This document shows positions 1-6,220 of a DNA stretch of 6,379 nt, one piece after another. The stretch's first letter is position 1, and each line of letters opens with the position of its first letter. The stretch comes from Betaproteobacteria bacterium (GTDB taxonomy: Bacteria > Pseudomonadota > Gammaproteobacteria > Burkholderiales > Rhodocyclaceae): assembly GCA_028065725.1 (NCBI GenBank), contig JAPTVL010000238.1:1-6379 (forward strand), in the 5' to 3' direction. The position numbers were made by a program, and so were the translations under genes. A model generated the notes under the pieces. It made no database searches. It was not told where the DNA came from and saw only the letters and a list, made by a program, of their open reading frames with translations.

Positions 1-283
1 TCGTCAAACTGCACGACGAACTCACGACATTACATGGCGAGGTCATCAATTTCGCATCGTTTCTGCGTGTGAGCTGCCTACGCTATTTGGCTACTTGCCA
101 AGGAGATGCATCGCATTTCCTTGCACAAAAGAACCATTCTTCTTCCCCACTGCACGAGGTCAAACCTGTGCCGAAGCCACACCACCTTTCATGTTTGACA
201 GGGTGAGCGTAGAAATGGATCCGTTTGTCTGAACAGCATTCTCCGATTGATAAGTGGACTGCGGGCGAGTTACAGACAGTGCA
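1..283. other. AT-richer stretch without a supportable gene
   Basis: I counted about 138 G+C in the first 280 bases (49%), clearly below the roughly 70% of the adjoining genes. Two plus-strand frames stay open for part of it (about 2-231 and 3-206). Neither has a start in the window, a recognisable family motif or convincing GC-rich third positions. The frame ending at 206 could be the tail of a gene entering from the left, but I cannot support that. I see no tRNA, no rho-independent terminator with a U-tract and no obvious att repeat. The stretch is the 3' flank of the leftward DinB gene. Confidence 0.5.
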
Positions 284-291
284 CTAGATTT

Positions 292-834
292 TCAGCCAGA
301 CTGATCTGGAACTAGCAGGATGAGATCGGTCACTCCGACATCGACGCCTGCCTGCGTCAGGAGTGTCGTCACCTGGCCGCGGTGGTGGGTCTGGTGGTTG
401 AAGAAGTGGGTCAGCAATCCGTGGAAGTTGCGCGACTGCGGCTGGCCCTTGGAGTTCGCGTAGCGCAGCGGGCCGTCCAGATCCTCGTCGCTGATGCCGG
501 GGACCCAGTCGACGATCCACGCGTCCAGCTCGGCCCGGCGACGCGCGAGATCGGGCAAGCGTTCGAACACGGTCGCGTCCAGGGTTGCCGGCGCCGGAAG
601 CTGGAGCACGGGCGCGAGTTGAGGCCAGTGCCGCGGATGGCGCGCAAAGCGCTGCAGCCACAGCGTGTCGCCGACCACCAAGTGGTTCAGGGTGCCAAGG
701 ATGGAGCCGAAGAACGCGCCGCGGTCCCGGACGAGTTTTTCATGGCTCAGCTGGGACGCAGCGGCGTAGACCTTCTCGTTCATCCACCGGTTGTAGGTGG
801 CCAGCAGCTGCAGTTGCGTGATGCGTGGCGTCAT
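292..834 (-). CDS. DinB/YfiT-like four-helix metalloprotein
   Basis: This 180-aa protein has the size and pattern of the DinB/YfiT superfamily, four-helix bundles that bind a divalent metal through three histidines. The candidate ligands are visible: H51 in the LGTLNHLVVGD segment of helix 2, and H147 and H151 in the HFFNHQTHHRGQ segment near the C-terminus, in the usual HxxxH spacing. The N-terminal YNRWMNEKVYAA segment is also typical of helix 1. Some family members are thiol-dependent transferases and many have no known reaction, so the substrate is unknown. There is no signal peptide or membrane segment, so it should be cytoplasmic. The ATG is preceded by GGAG (plus-strand 841-844) at 6 bases. 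The gene begins 11 bases after the LysR stop on the same strand, suggesting co-transcription. The family name comes from Bacillus; it is unrelated to DNA polymerase IV, and an SOS role should not be assumed. Confidence 0.9.
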   Translation of the reverse strand: MTPRITQLQLLATYNRWMNEKVYAAASQLSHEKLVRDRGAFFGSILGTLNHLVVGDTLWLQRFARHPRHWPQLAPVLQLPAPATLDATVFERLPDLARRRAELDAWIVDWVPGISDEDLDGPLRYANSKGQPQSRNFHGLLTHFFNHQTHHRGQVTTLLTQAGVDVGVTDLILLVPDQSG

Positions 835-845
835 GGGCGTCTCCG

Positions 846-1715
846 TCAGGAACTCCAGGTTTGCGCGGTCGCGTCGCGTACGGCGCGCAGCATCGGGTCG
901 TCGGCGCGGTCACGGCGGAACACCAGGAACAGGGTAGTGTCGACGCGCGGGCCGCGCCAGATGGTGCAGCGGCCGTCGCTTTCCAGGGCCTCGGCCTGGT
1001 CCAGGCGCAGCAACGAGGCGCCGACGCCGGACGCGACGAGCTCCCGCAGTGCCGATTCCTGGTCGGCTTCGAGCGTGCGGCGCGGCGAGCTCCCCTGGCA
1101 CGCGAACAGTTCCGTGGACAGGCGCGTAAAGGAGCATTCGGCCGGGGTGGTGATCCAGGGCAGTTCGGCGACCGTGCCCCATGGTGCGTCGGCGTCGGCG
1201 CGTCCGCTGGGCAGCGCGACGACCAGGGTCACAGGCGCGACGCGCTCGGCGACGAGATCCGCGTCGACCTCGCCGATCACGAAGCCGGCATCGAGCTCGC
1301 CCGTGGCGACGCCGCGCACGACCACGCCGGAGACACCCTGACGGATGCGAATGTCGAGCCCGGGTTGGCACGTGGACAGTGCGACCAGGAAAGCGCCGAG
1401 CCGCAGCGCGGCCGGCTGCGAGATCGTTCCGATGTTGAGCGTGCCCTCGAGTGCATCGCGCAGGCCACGCGCCCGCTGGACCACCGAGCGGGCCGCATCC
1501 AGGGTCTTTTCCGCTTCGTTTAGCAAGGTGCGGCCGGGCACGGTCAGCTCCATGCCCCTGGGCGTGCGCTTAAATAACTGGACGCCGAGCGTCAACTCCA
1601 GTGCCTTGACCTGGGCGCTGATCGCGGGCTGGCTGGTGAACAGCTTTTCCGCGGCGCGCGATAGATTGCCTTCGCGGGCGACAGCGACGAAGGTCCTGAG
1701 TTGGTAGAGCTCCAT
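846..1715 (-). CDS. LysR-type transcriptional regulator
   Basis: This 289-aa protein has the normal length and layout of a LysR regulator. Residues 1-60 form the winged helix-turn-helix: MELYQLRTFVAVAREGNLSR, then the AAEKLFTSQPAISAQVKALE recognition region and LGVQLFKR wing. A linker helix follows, then an effector-binding domain from about residue 90 to the end. The frame stays open far upstream to 2273, but the ATG at 1715 gives the canonical LysR N-terminus; the upstream extension overlaps the divergent gene and has no family resemblance. No Shine-Dalgarno is visible before this ATG; the preceding mRNA is C-rich (CACCCCCGCC). A perfect inverted repeat lies 11 bases upstream and could serve for autoregulation. 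The gene is divergent from the isochorismatase-family hydrolase, which is its likely target, and is followed by the DinB-like gene. The effector is not predictable from sequence. Confidence 0.95.
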   Translation of the reverse strand: MELYQLRTFVAVAREGNLSRAAEKLFTSQPAISAQVKALELTLGVQLFKRTPRGMELTVPGRTLLNEAEKTLDAARSVVQRARGLRDALEGTLNIGTISQPAALRLGAFLVALSTCQPGLDIRIRQGVSGVVVRGVATGELDAGFVIGEVDADLVAERVAPVTLVVALPSGRADADAPWGTVAELPWITTPAECSFTRLSTELFACQGSSPRRTLEADQESALRELVASGVGASLLRLDQAEALESDGRCTIWRGPRVDTTLFLVFRRDRADDPMLRAVRDATAQTWSS

Positions 1716-1726
1716 GGCGGGGGTGT

Positions 1727-1749
1727 CGCCATCGGTCTTGTCGATGGCG
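1727..1749. promoter_or_regulatory. Putative LysR-binding site 1 (perfect inverted repeat)
   Basis: The arms CGCCATCG (1727-1734) and CGATGGCG (1742-1749) are perfectly complementary around a 7-base centre. The core ATCG-N7-CGAT contains the T-N11-A pattern of LysR operators. Its centre at 1738 is about -64 from the predicted start of the rightward transcript, the usual position of the high-affinity recognition site. It also lies within the regulator's own leader, 11 bases before its ATG, which suits autorepression. The same repeat could fold as an RNA hairpin in the lysR transcript. The sequence is seen directly; the function is inferred. Confidence 0.65.
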
Positions 1750-1751
1750 GT

Positions 1752-1766
1752 ATCGGAACATGCGAT
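1752..1766. promoter_or_regulatory. Putative LysR-binding site 2
   Basis: ATCG (1752-1755) and CGAT (1763-1766) flank 7 bases, the same core as site 1. The centre-to-centre distance from site 1 is exactly 21 bases, two helical turns, so both sites face the same side of the DNA. The centre at 1759 is about -43, abutting the proposed -35 box, as expected for a LysR activation site. The arms are only 4 bp, weaker than site 1. Confidence 0.6.
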
Positions 1767-1795
1767 TGGATTGTCTTTGGCGACGCCTCTAGATT
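1766..1795 (+). promoter_or_regulatory. Putative sigma70 promoter of the hydrolase gene
   Basis: TTGGAT (1766-1771) as -35 and TAGATT (1790-1795) as -10 are separated by 18 bases, which predicts transcription from about 1802. Neither box is a perfect consensus, as expected for an activator-dependent promoter. Support comes mainly from how well the two LysR-type sites line up at -64 and -43. Confidence 0.45.
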
Positions 1796-1848
1796 GTTGT
1801 CCATCGGCGGCGAACTCGCGCCGCAAACCATGACTGAGGATTTCAAAC

Positions 1849-2466
1849 ATGCTGCCGAAGACACTGCGCCAATGGGCCGGCATCCAGCCGCCCACATCGC
1901 TCGATCCCGCGAGCACCGCGCTGATCCTGATCGATTTCCAGGGCGAATACTTCAACCCGGCGAAGTTGCCGATTCCGGGCGGCCCGGCGGCCGCGCGCAA
2001 TGCGGCGAGGTTGATGGACGCCGCGCAGCGGCTGGGCCTCAAGGTCATCCATGTCCAGCACCTGGCCGCGAACCCGGCCAGCCCGCTGTTCGCTCCGGGG
2101 TCCGCCGACGCGGACTTCGTCGATCCGCTCCGGCCAAGACCGGGGCAGGAGGTCGTCGTGAAGCACTTGCCGAGCAGCTTCGTCGGCACCGGGCTGGATG
2201 CGTTGCTTCGCGCATCTGAAGTCCAGACCCTCCTCATCGCCGGATTGATGACCCATATGTGCGTCGACAGCACGGCTCGCGACGCAGTGTCGCAGGGCTA
2301 CAAGGTGATCGTTGCTCATGACGCCTGTGCCAGCCGCGATCTGCCGGCGTTTGACGGCGCCATCATCCCCGGAGATCACGTCCATCGCGCGACGCTGGCG
2401 GCATTGGCGGATCGGTTCGCCGACGTCATGGACACCGAGTCGTTGCTCGGACTGATGGGCCGCTGA
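1849..2466 (+). CDS. Isochorismatase-family cysteine hydrolase
   Basis: This 205-aa protein is a typical isochorismatase-like (nicotinamidase-related) hydrolase with the alpha/beta fold and the family triad: D29 in ALILIDFQGEYF, K105 in VVVKHLPSSF, and the nucleophile C138 in GLMTHMCVDSTARDA. The hydrophobic strand before the cysteine (TLLIAGLMTH) is also characteristic. Relatives hydrolyse isochorismate, nicotinamide, N-carbamoylsarcosine or other amides; the sequence alone does not identify the substrate, and the gene is not next to siderophore or NAD genes. The ATG has a good Shine-Dalgarno, GAGGA at 1836-1840, 8 bases away. The gene diverges from the LysR regulator across a 133-base control region with two LysR-type sites, so induction by that regulator is likely. 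There is no signal peptide, so it should act in the cytoplasm. Confidence 0.93.
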   Translation: MLPKTLRQWAGIQPPTSLDPASTALILIDFQGEYFNPAKLPIPGGPAAARNAARLMDAAQRLGLKVIHVQHLAANPASPLFAPGSADADFVDPLRPRPGQEVVVKHLPSSFVGTGLDALLRASEVQTLLIAGLMTHMCVDSTARDAVSQGYKVIVAHDACASRDLPAFDGAIIPGDHVHRATLAALADRFADVMDTESLLGLMGR

Positions 2467-2505
2467 AAGCCCGCGTGCGTCGATCAGCAGCATCGCCGCG
2501 TGTCA

Positions 2506-2567
2506 CCCGACGGACTTTAGTCTGAGCTGATCCTCCGCAGGGCCGCTGCTGGAAGGGTCCCGACGGA
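2506..2567. repeat. Short direct repeat CCCGACGGA, two copies
   Basis: The 9-base sequence CCCGACGGA occurs at 2506-2514 and 2559-2567 in the gap downstream of the hydrolase, 53 bases start to start. It might be a chance match in GC-rich DNA or a small scar near the seam with the methyltransferase remnant. No function can be assigned. Confidence 0.25.
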
Positions 2568-2609
2568 TGTTGCTGCCACCAGGCGGTAGCAATCGCTGCA
2601 AAACGGTCG

Positions 2610-3077
2610 ATGGGCCCCACACGTCGAACGACCGCAAGGGTCGTCGATTGTGTGAGTTCGCCCGTGCAGGAGCCCGACGTTCAGCAGCCCGACACGGCCA
2701 CAGTCAGCAACGGACTAGACGTGGCCTGGGCACAGGGCGACCTTCTGGATGATCTCCCTTCCGCCGCACCTTGGGATGCAGCCTACGACTGCATCCTCTG
2801 GAATTACCCGTTCTGGCAAGGCCGGCCCCACGGGGACTCGATCGATCACATTGCCCTCGACGAAAACGGCCATCTTCTGCGCCGGTTTTTCGGGCAGTTG
2901 CCGCGCTGGCTCGTGCCTGAAGGAACCGTCTTCCTGAGCTACTCCACCCTGGCGGACGCGCAGCTGCTTTTAGACCTGTGCGAGCGACACCAATTCTTCC
3001 CGGAAAAGATCGCGGAAGACGCCGGGGCCGCAGCCTATCAGCGCCAAGTGTGGAAGCTGACCGCAAAACGCACCTGA
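2610..3077 (+). CDS. Truncated class I SAM methyltransferase (remnant)
   Basis: Up to 155 aa matching only the C-terminal part of a small class I methyltransferase of the HemK/PrmC-like type. Numbering from the ATG at 2610, a post-motif strand and acidic loop appear at 33-47 (SNGLDVAWAQGDLLD). The motif IV strand is at 60-68 (DCILWNYPF, where NPPF/NPPY is usual), and a late strand PEGTVFLSYS follows at about 102-111. The glycine-rich motif I that binds SAM should lie before residue 20 but is absent there, and also absent in the in-frame stretch back to the stop at 2523. Neither the ATG at 2610 nor the GTG at 2664 has a good Shine-Dalgarno. I infer a 5'-truncated, probably inactive gene. Alternatively it is a divergent domain that needs a partner. 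The stop lies 62 bases before the primase TTG, on the same strand. Confidence 0.6.
   Translation: MGPTRRTTARVVDCVSSPVQEPDVQQPDTATVSNGLDVAWAQGDLLDDLPSAAPWDAAYDCILWNYPFWQGRPHGDSIDHIALDENGHLLRRFFGQLPRWLVPEGTVFLSYSTLADAQLLLDLCERHQFFPEKIAEDAGAAAYQRQVWKLTAKRT
2624..2647. repeat. Inverted repeat near the methyltransferase start
   Basis: ACGACC (2628-2633) and GGTCGT (2639-2644) pair perfectly around a 5-base loop GCAAG. With one bulged A (2627) the stem extends by TCG (2624-2626) and CGA (2645-2647). No T-run follows, so it is not a standard rho-independent terminator. It lies between the ATG at 2610 and the GTG at 2664, so it may be part of a leader or only a structural relic. Confidence 0.35.
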
Positions 3078-3106
3078 TGCAACACCCCACCGAATCCAGA
3101 TGAAGC

Positions 3107-3121
3107 CGCTCGGCGCGAGCG
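3107..3121 (+). repeat. GC-rich hairpin just before the primase ribosome-binding site
   Basis: CGCTCG (3107-3112) and CGAGCG (3116-3121) form a perfect 6-bp stem with a GCG loop. It lies between the methyltransferase stop and the primase Shine-Dalgarno (3130), leaving 8 bases to the latter. No U-tract follows, so termination is unlikely. It might stabilise the 5' end of a processed message or modulate initiation at the TTG. Confidence 0.35.
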
Positions 3122-3129
3122 CATCACAC

Positions 3130-3142
3130 GGAGGCTGTTTTG
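3130..3142 (+). promoter_or_regulatory. Ribosome-binding site deciding a TTG start
   Basis: GGAGG (3130-3134) lies 5 bases before the TTG at 3140. Upstream the frame closes at a TGA (3101-3103) with no ATG or GTG in between. The next in-frame ATG is about 40 codons downstream, inside conserved N-terminal sequence. The TTG is therefore the best start. Confidence 0.75.
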
Positions 3143-6100
3143 CATCAGAACGATCAGTTCATCGAACAGTTCCTGGCGTTTGCCAGACTGCAGGGGGTCA
3201 ACATCGACCTCGAGCGGCTGGAAGCCGACGGGCGTATCCATCGCGCCGACGTCGGTGACATGCCGTCAGGCAAGAACGATGCAGGCTACCTGTTGCGCCC
3301 TGACGGCAGCGGCTGGATCACCAACTTCAAGGCCGACGGCAAGCCGATCCAATTCAAGCCCGAGTTGGTACGCGAGCTGACGCCAGAAGAAGTTGCGCGG
3401 ATCGACGTTCAGCGCGAGGTCTGGCGCAGGCAGCAGGCCGAACGCCAGGCGGCTGCCGTCGAGGAGGCCATCCAGCGATGGGAAGACTCCCACGAGCCCA
3501 AGGCCTTTCCCTACCTTCAGGCACCGAAACTCGATTCGGCTGGACTGCGTCAGGGCAGGGCGCAGCTGCTGGTGCCCATGATCGCAATCGACGCCGCCGG
3601 CGAGCCGGGCTGGGTCGGCATGCAGCGCATCACATGGGCGGAGCCGGGTCAGTCGGCCGACAAGCGATTCGTCTCCGGCACGGTGACCAAAGGCGCGTTC
3701 GCCGTGATCCCAATCGTCGGCACCGATGTCGAAGCGCCTCTGCACGCCTATGAGGTGGCCTGCAAGGCTGATCAGGTGTTCTTCTGCGAGGGCATCGGCA
3801 CCGCACTGGCCATTCATCAAGCCACCGGACTTCCGGTGATCGCGGCCCTGTCGGCACAGAACCTGCCGGACGTGGCCCGCAGCCTGCACGACAAGCTGCA
3901 GGGGCGTGCCGTCATCTACGCCGACAACGACGGCGAGAAAGCCCAGTTCAAGGGGCAAGCCTATGCCGTGCGCGCAGCACGCATTCTGAGCGGCGCATGC
4001 ACGCGCATCGCCCTCCCTGAAAAGCCGGGTGGCATCACCCCTCCCGGTTACGACGCACGCGACCAATTGCGGGACAGCGGGCCCGAGGCCATACGCAACA
4101 CGATGGCCGCGACGCTGGATGCCTGGCAGCTGGAGCGGCGACTGCCTCCGGAAGTCGCGGGCCGCCACAAGCCCGGCTTGGTCGGGCAACAGGCGTCTCA
4201 GCAAAACGCCGCGCAACAGCCGGTCTCTTTCACCACCCACCAGGAGCAACACATGAATGACAGAACGCTTGCCAATCTCGACGCGCAGATCAAAGACGCC
4301 ACCAAGCTGCACAACGACTTGGCCAAATCGATCGACGCAACGCCGGAGGCGAAGAAGGCCGCGCGTGACCAGATCACCGCGCTGAAAAAAGAGCGCGGCC
4401 AGGCTCGCCGCGCGGCGGAACCCGTGGCGCAAGGCCAGGCGCAGCCCGCCGCTGCGCGCGCGGCCCAGATCGAAGCAGCGCTGTTCAGCTTGGGCTTCAT
4501 GATCGAGGCTGACTTCGGCGGCGAGGACCTGGGTGACGCCATCATGTGCATCGCGACCGACGACCACGCCACGCCCGAACAACTGACCCCCGAAATCGTC
4601 GCGCTTGCCGAGGAATGGTCTGCGCTCGCGGGCGCCGCCTCACGGGGGGCCGAGACGTCGGCACGAGCGGAGCAAACAACACAGGCGGTGGGCCACGCCA
4701 CGCAGGGTGTCCAGGAAGAGCCGGCTCAAGCAAGCCCATTCGATGCGCTCAACCAAGCGGCTGCAGAGGTCGAGGCGCCGCCCGTCGACGCACAGGGCGT
4801 CGAAGGCGATCGAACTGAGCAGTCTGATGACCAAGGACAGGCCGAGACCCCGGAGGAGCGCCTCCTGCGCGAGTACGCGGTGCTGGCGGAGCCCGTGCAT
4901 GCGCAGCGGGCCAAGGCTCAGTATGACCTCGATGCGAGGCATCGGGAGCAGCGCGAGGCTCTGTTCGGGTCGCTGGATCAGCTGCGTGCCGACAAGATGC
5001 GCGAGCTCAGTGGTATGGCCGAAGAACACCAGCGCTCGCTCATTGCGATCGAGGTGGCCAAGGCCGTCGAAGCGATGCAAAAACAACAGATCTCGGAGCG
5101 CAAAAACCTCCAGTCCGAGCTTCCCGACGTGCCGAGCTATAGAAACTTCCTGGAGGATCGGGCTGCGAATGATCCCGTGGCGGCGCGGATGCTGGACGAC
5201 GATCGGTCGCGCGCTCAGATCCCGGAGGCAGTCAAGGGCAAGCGGATCGCCCCCGTCGAGCCTGCGGTGCTGGAAGGGCTCACGCATGAGATCGAGGATG
5301 GCCCGGCCGGCAAGGCCATTCACTACGCCCGTGACGGCGAGCGGGTGATGTCCGACCGTGGGGAGCGCGTCGATCTTTACAAGATGGACGATCGGGAGAT
5401 CGAGGCGGCCTTGCGCCTGGCCGAGCAGAAGTACGACATGGGCAAGGGCCTGGTGTTGACGGGCAGCAGTGAATTCCAGCAGCGCGCGGCGGAAGTCGCG
5501 GGCCGCATGGGCCTGAAGATTCAGAACGAGGATCTTCGCAAGGCCTGGGAACAGGGCCGATTGACGGCTCTGCAAGCCGATGAAGCCGAGCATGCACTGG
5601 CCGCCATCGTGATGAGTGGATCGGCCGAGCCGCTGGGCAGCATCGCCCGGTCGTCGAGCCTGGAAGCGTCCCGGGCGCAGGGCGATCAGGCTGTTGTGAC
5701 GGCCTATCCCGTCGACAAACCGTTCCTGGCCGCTGAATCGGTCCTGTCGCACCTCCCGACACAGGGCTGGGACGCCCTTGCCGCCGCTGGGCAGGGGCAT
5801 GCCTTGACGCCTGAGCAAAAGGCGTGGCTCGCAGATCCGGCACGGCCGGTTCTCGTCGATGAGCACGACCGGCTGACCGAGCTCGGCCAGCTGGCCTACG
5901 AGCGGCTGCAATCGCGGTCCGAGGAGGAGCGCGAGATGCTGCAGCAGCAGCTTCGCACCCGGAATGTCGATGAAGAGCTGGAAAAGCGTGAGCGCGAGAA
6001 GGGCCTCGAGCAACAGGCCACCGAACACCGAGAGGAGGCCGTCATGGCGCGTGATGCGGCCGAATGGCAGCAACGCGCCGATGACCGCCATGCCGACTCT

Positions 6101-6205
6101 GCCGATCCTCAACAGGAAGTCGAGGAGCAGCAGATCAAGGCGCCCGAGCACGCCCTTTCCAGCCGCAGTCATCCCCGTCTCCGCGATATGGGTCGCGGGA
6201 TGTGA
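3140..6205 (+). CDS. Toprim primase fused to relaxase-type C-terminal region with LPD7-like domain
   Basis: A 1021-aa conjugation-type protein. Residues 1-100 carry a DGRIHR segment and a GWITNFKADGKP segment, typical of the N-terminus of plasmid/phage Toprim primases. A Toprim domain spans about 200-300. E217 lies in CEGIGTALAIHQATG, a variant of the EGYATA motif of P4 alpha and RP4 TraC; D262-N-D264 in VIYADNDGE is the metal-binding DxD. Such primases make primers on transferred single strands in the recipient. Residues 379-430 look helical, and a charged coiled coil runs about 575-660. PSYRNFLEDRAANDPVAARM follows near 670, then an LPD7-like domain at about 718-805 (KAIHYARDGERVMSDRGERV to LTGSSEFQQRAAEVAGRMGL). 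The C-terminus is charged and Gln/Glu-rich. This second half resembles the tail of LPD7-bearing relaxases, but no relaxase domain is present. It starts at TTG and contains a strong in-frame internal start at 4253. The primase-type call is firm; the exact family and the element are not. Confidence 0.85.
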   Translation: MHQNDQFIEQFLAFARLQGVNIDLERLEADGRIHRADVGDMPSGKNDAGYLLRPDGSGWITNFKADGKPIQFKPELVRELTPEEVARIDVQREVWRRQQAERQAAAVEEAIQRWEDSHEPKAFPYLQAPKLDSAGLRQGRAQLLVPMIAIDAAGEPGWVGMQRITWAEPGQSADKRFVSGTVTKGAFAVIPIVGTDVEAPLHAYEVACKADQVFFCEGIGTALAIHQATGLPVIAALSAQNLPDVARSLHDKLQGRAVIYADNDGEKAQFKGQAYAVRAARILSGACTRIALPEKPGGITPPGYDARDQLRDSGPEAIRNTMAATLDAWQLERRLPPEVAGRHKPGLVGQQASQQNAAQQPVSFTTHQEQHMNDRTLANLDAQIKDATKLHNDLAKSIDATPEAKKAARDQITALKKERGQARRAAEPVAQGQAQPAAARAAQIEAALFSLGFMIEADFGGEDLGDAIMCIATDDHATPEQLTPEIVALAEEWSALAGAASRGAETSARAEQTTQAVGHATQGVQEEPAQASPFDALNQAAAEVEAPPVDAQGVEGDRTEQSDDQGQAETPEERLLREYAVLAEPVHAQRAKAQYDLDARHREQREALFGSLDQLRADKMRELSGMAEEHQRSLIAIEVAKAVEAMQKQQISERKNLQSELPDVPSYRNFLEDRAANDPVAARMLDDDRSRAQIPEAVKGKRIAPVEPAVLEGLTHEIEDGPAGKAIHYARDGERVMSDRGERVDLYKMDDREIEAALRLAEQKYDMGKGLVLTGSSEFQQRAAEVAGRMGLKIQNEDLRKAWEQGRLTALQADEAEHALAAIVMSGSAEPLGSIARSSSLEASRAQGDQAVVTAYPVDKPFLAAESVLSHLPTQGWDALAAAGQGHALTPEQKAWLADPARPVLVDEHDRLTELGQLAYERLQSRSEEEREMLQQQLRTRNVDEELEKREREKGLEQQATEHREEAVMARDAAEWQQRADDRHADSADPQQEVEEQQIKAPEHALSSRSHPRLRDMGRGM
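4149..4165 (+). repeat. 17-base direct repeat, copy 1 (within primase gene)
   Basis: The sequence CGGAAGTCGCGGGCCGC encodes part of PEVAGRH and recurs exactly at 5490-5506. The copies are 1341 bases (447 codons) apart in the same frame. Confidence 0.7.
4242..4255 (+). promoter_or_regulatory. Internal ribosome-binding site and in-frame ATG
   Basis: AGGAG (4242-4246) is followed after 6 bases by an ATG (4253-4255) in the frame of the primase gene, at codon 372. Initiation here would yield a 650-aa protein with the coiled coil, LPD7-like domain and C-terminal tail but no Toprim domain. RP4 traC is known to make two products from in-frame starts, which makes this credible. It may also be the relic of a formerly separate gene fused to the Toprim gene, since the preceding segment (about residues 345-371) is Gln-rich and linker-like. 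Confidence 0.6.
5490..5506 (+). repeat. 17-base direct repeat, copy 2 (within primase gene)
   Basis: Exact second copy of the 17-base sequence at 4149-4165, here encoding part of AEVAGRM inside the LPD7-like domain. It is in the same reading frame as copy 1. Confidence 0.7.
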
Positions 6206-6220
6206 ACCAGGAGAACCACG

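Noticed and set aside
3..206. Open frame at the left edge as the tail of an upstream gene
   Set aside because: No family resemblance, mixed third-base composition and a competing open frame (2-231); it cannot be supported without the sequence to the left.
296..309. CCAGA-CTGA-TCTGG hairpin at the 3' end of the DinB gene as a terminator
   Set aside because: It is inside the coding sequence, the stem is only 5 bp, and the minus-strand transcript continues with A-rich rather than U-rich sequence.
382..1341. Long plus-strand open frame opposite the DinB and LysR genes
   Set aside because: Its Arg/Ser/Val-rich translation has no family motif; it is an antisense shadow of two convincing genes in GC-rich DNA.
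846..2273. A 475-aa version of the LysR protein starting at 2273
   Set aside because: The extra N-terminal 186 residues run antisense through the isochorismatase-family gene and have no LysR character; the ATG at 1715 gives the canonical N-terminus.
2482..2551. GATCAGC/GCTGATC and CAGCAGC/GCTGCTG inverted repeats after the hydrolase as a terminator
   Set aside because: The arms are 7 bp with loops of 37 bases or more and no T-run follows; such matches are common by chance in this composition.
3076..3102. Eight-codon ORF overlapping the methyltransferase stop (TGATG) as a leader peptide
   Set aside because: No Shine-Dalgarno is evident at the right distance, and no regulatory codon run or attenuator structure with a U-tract is present.
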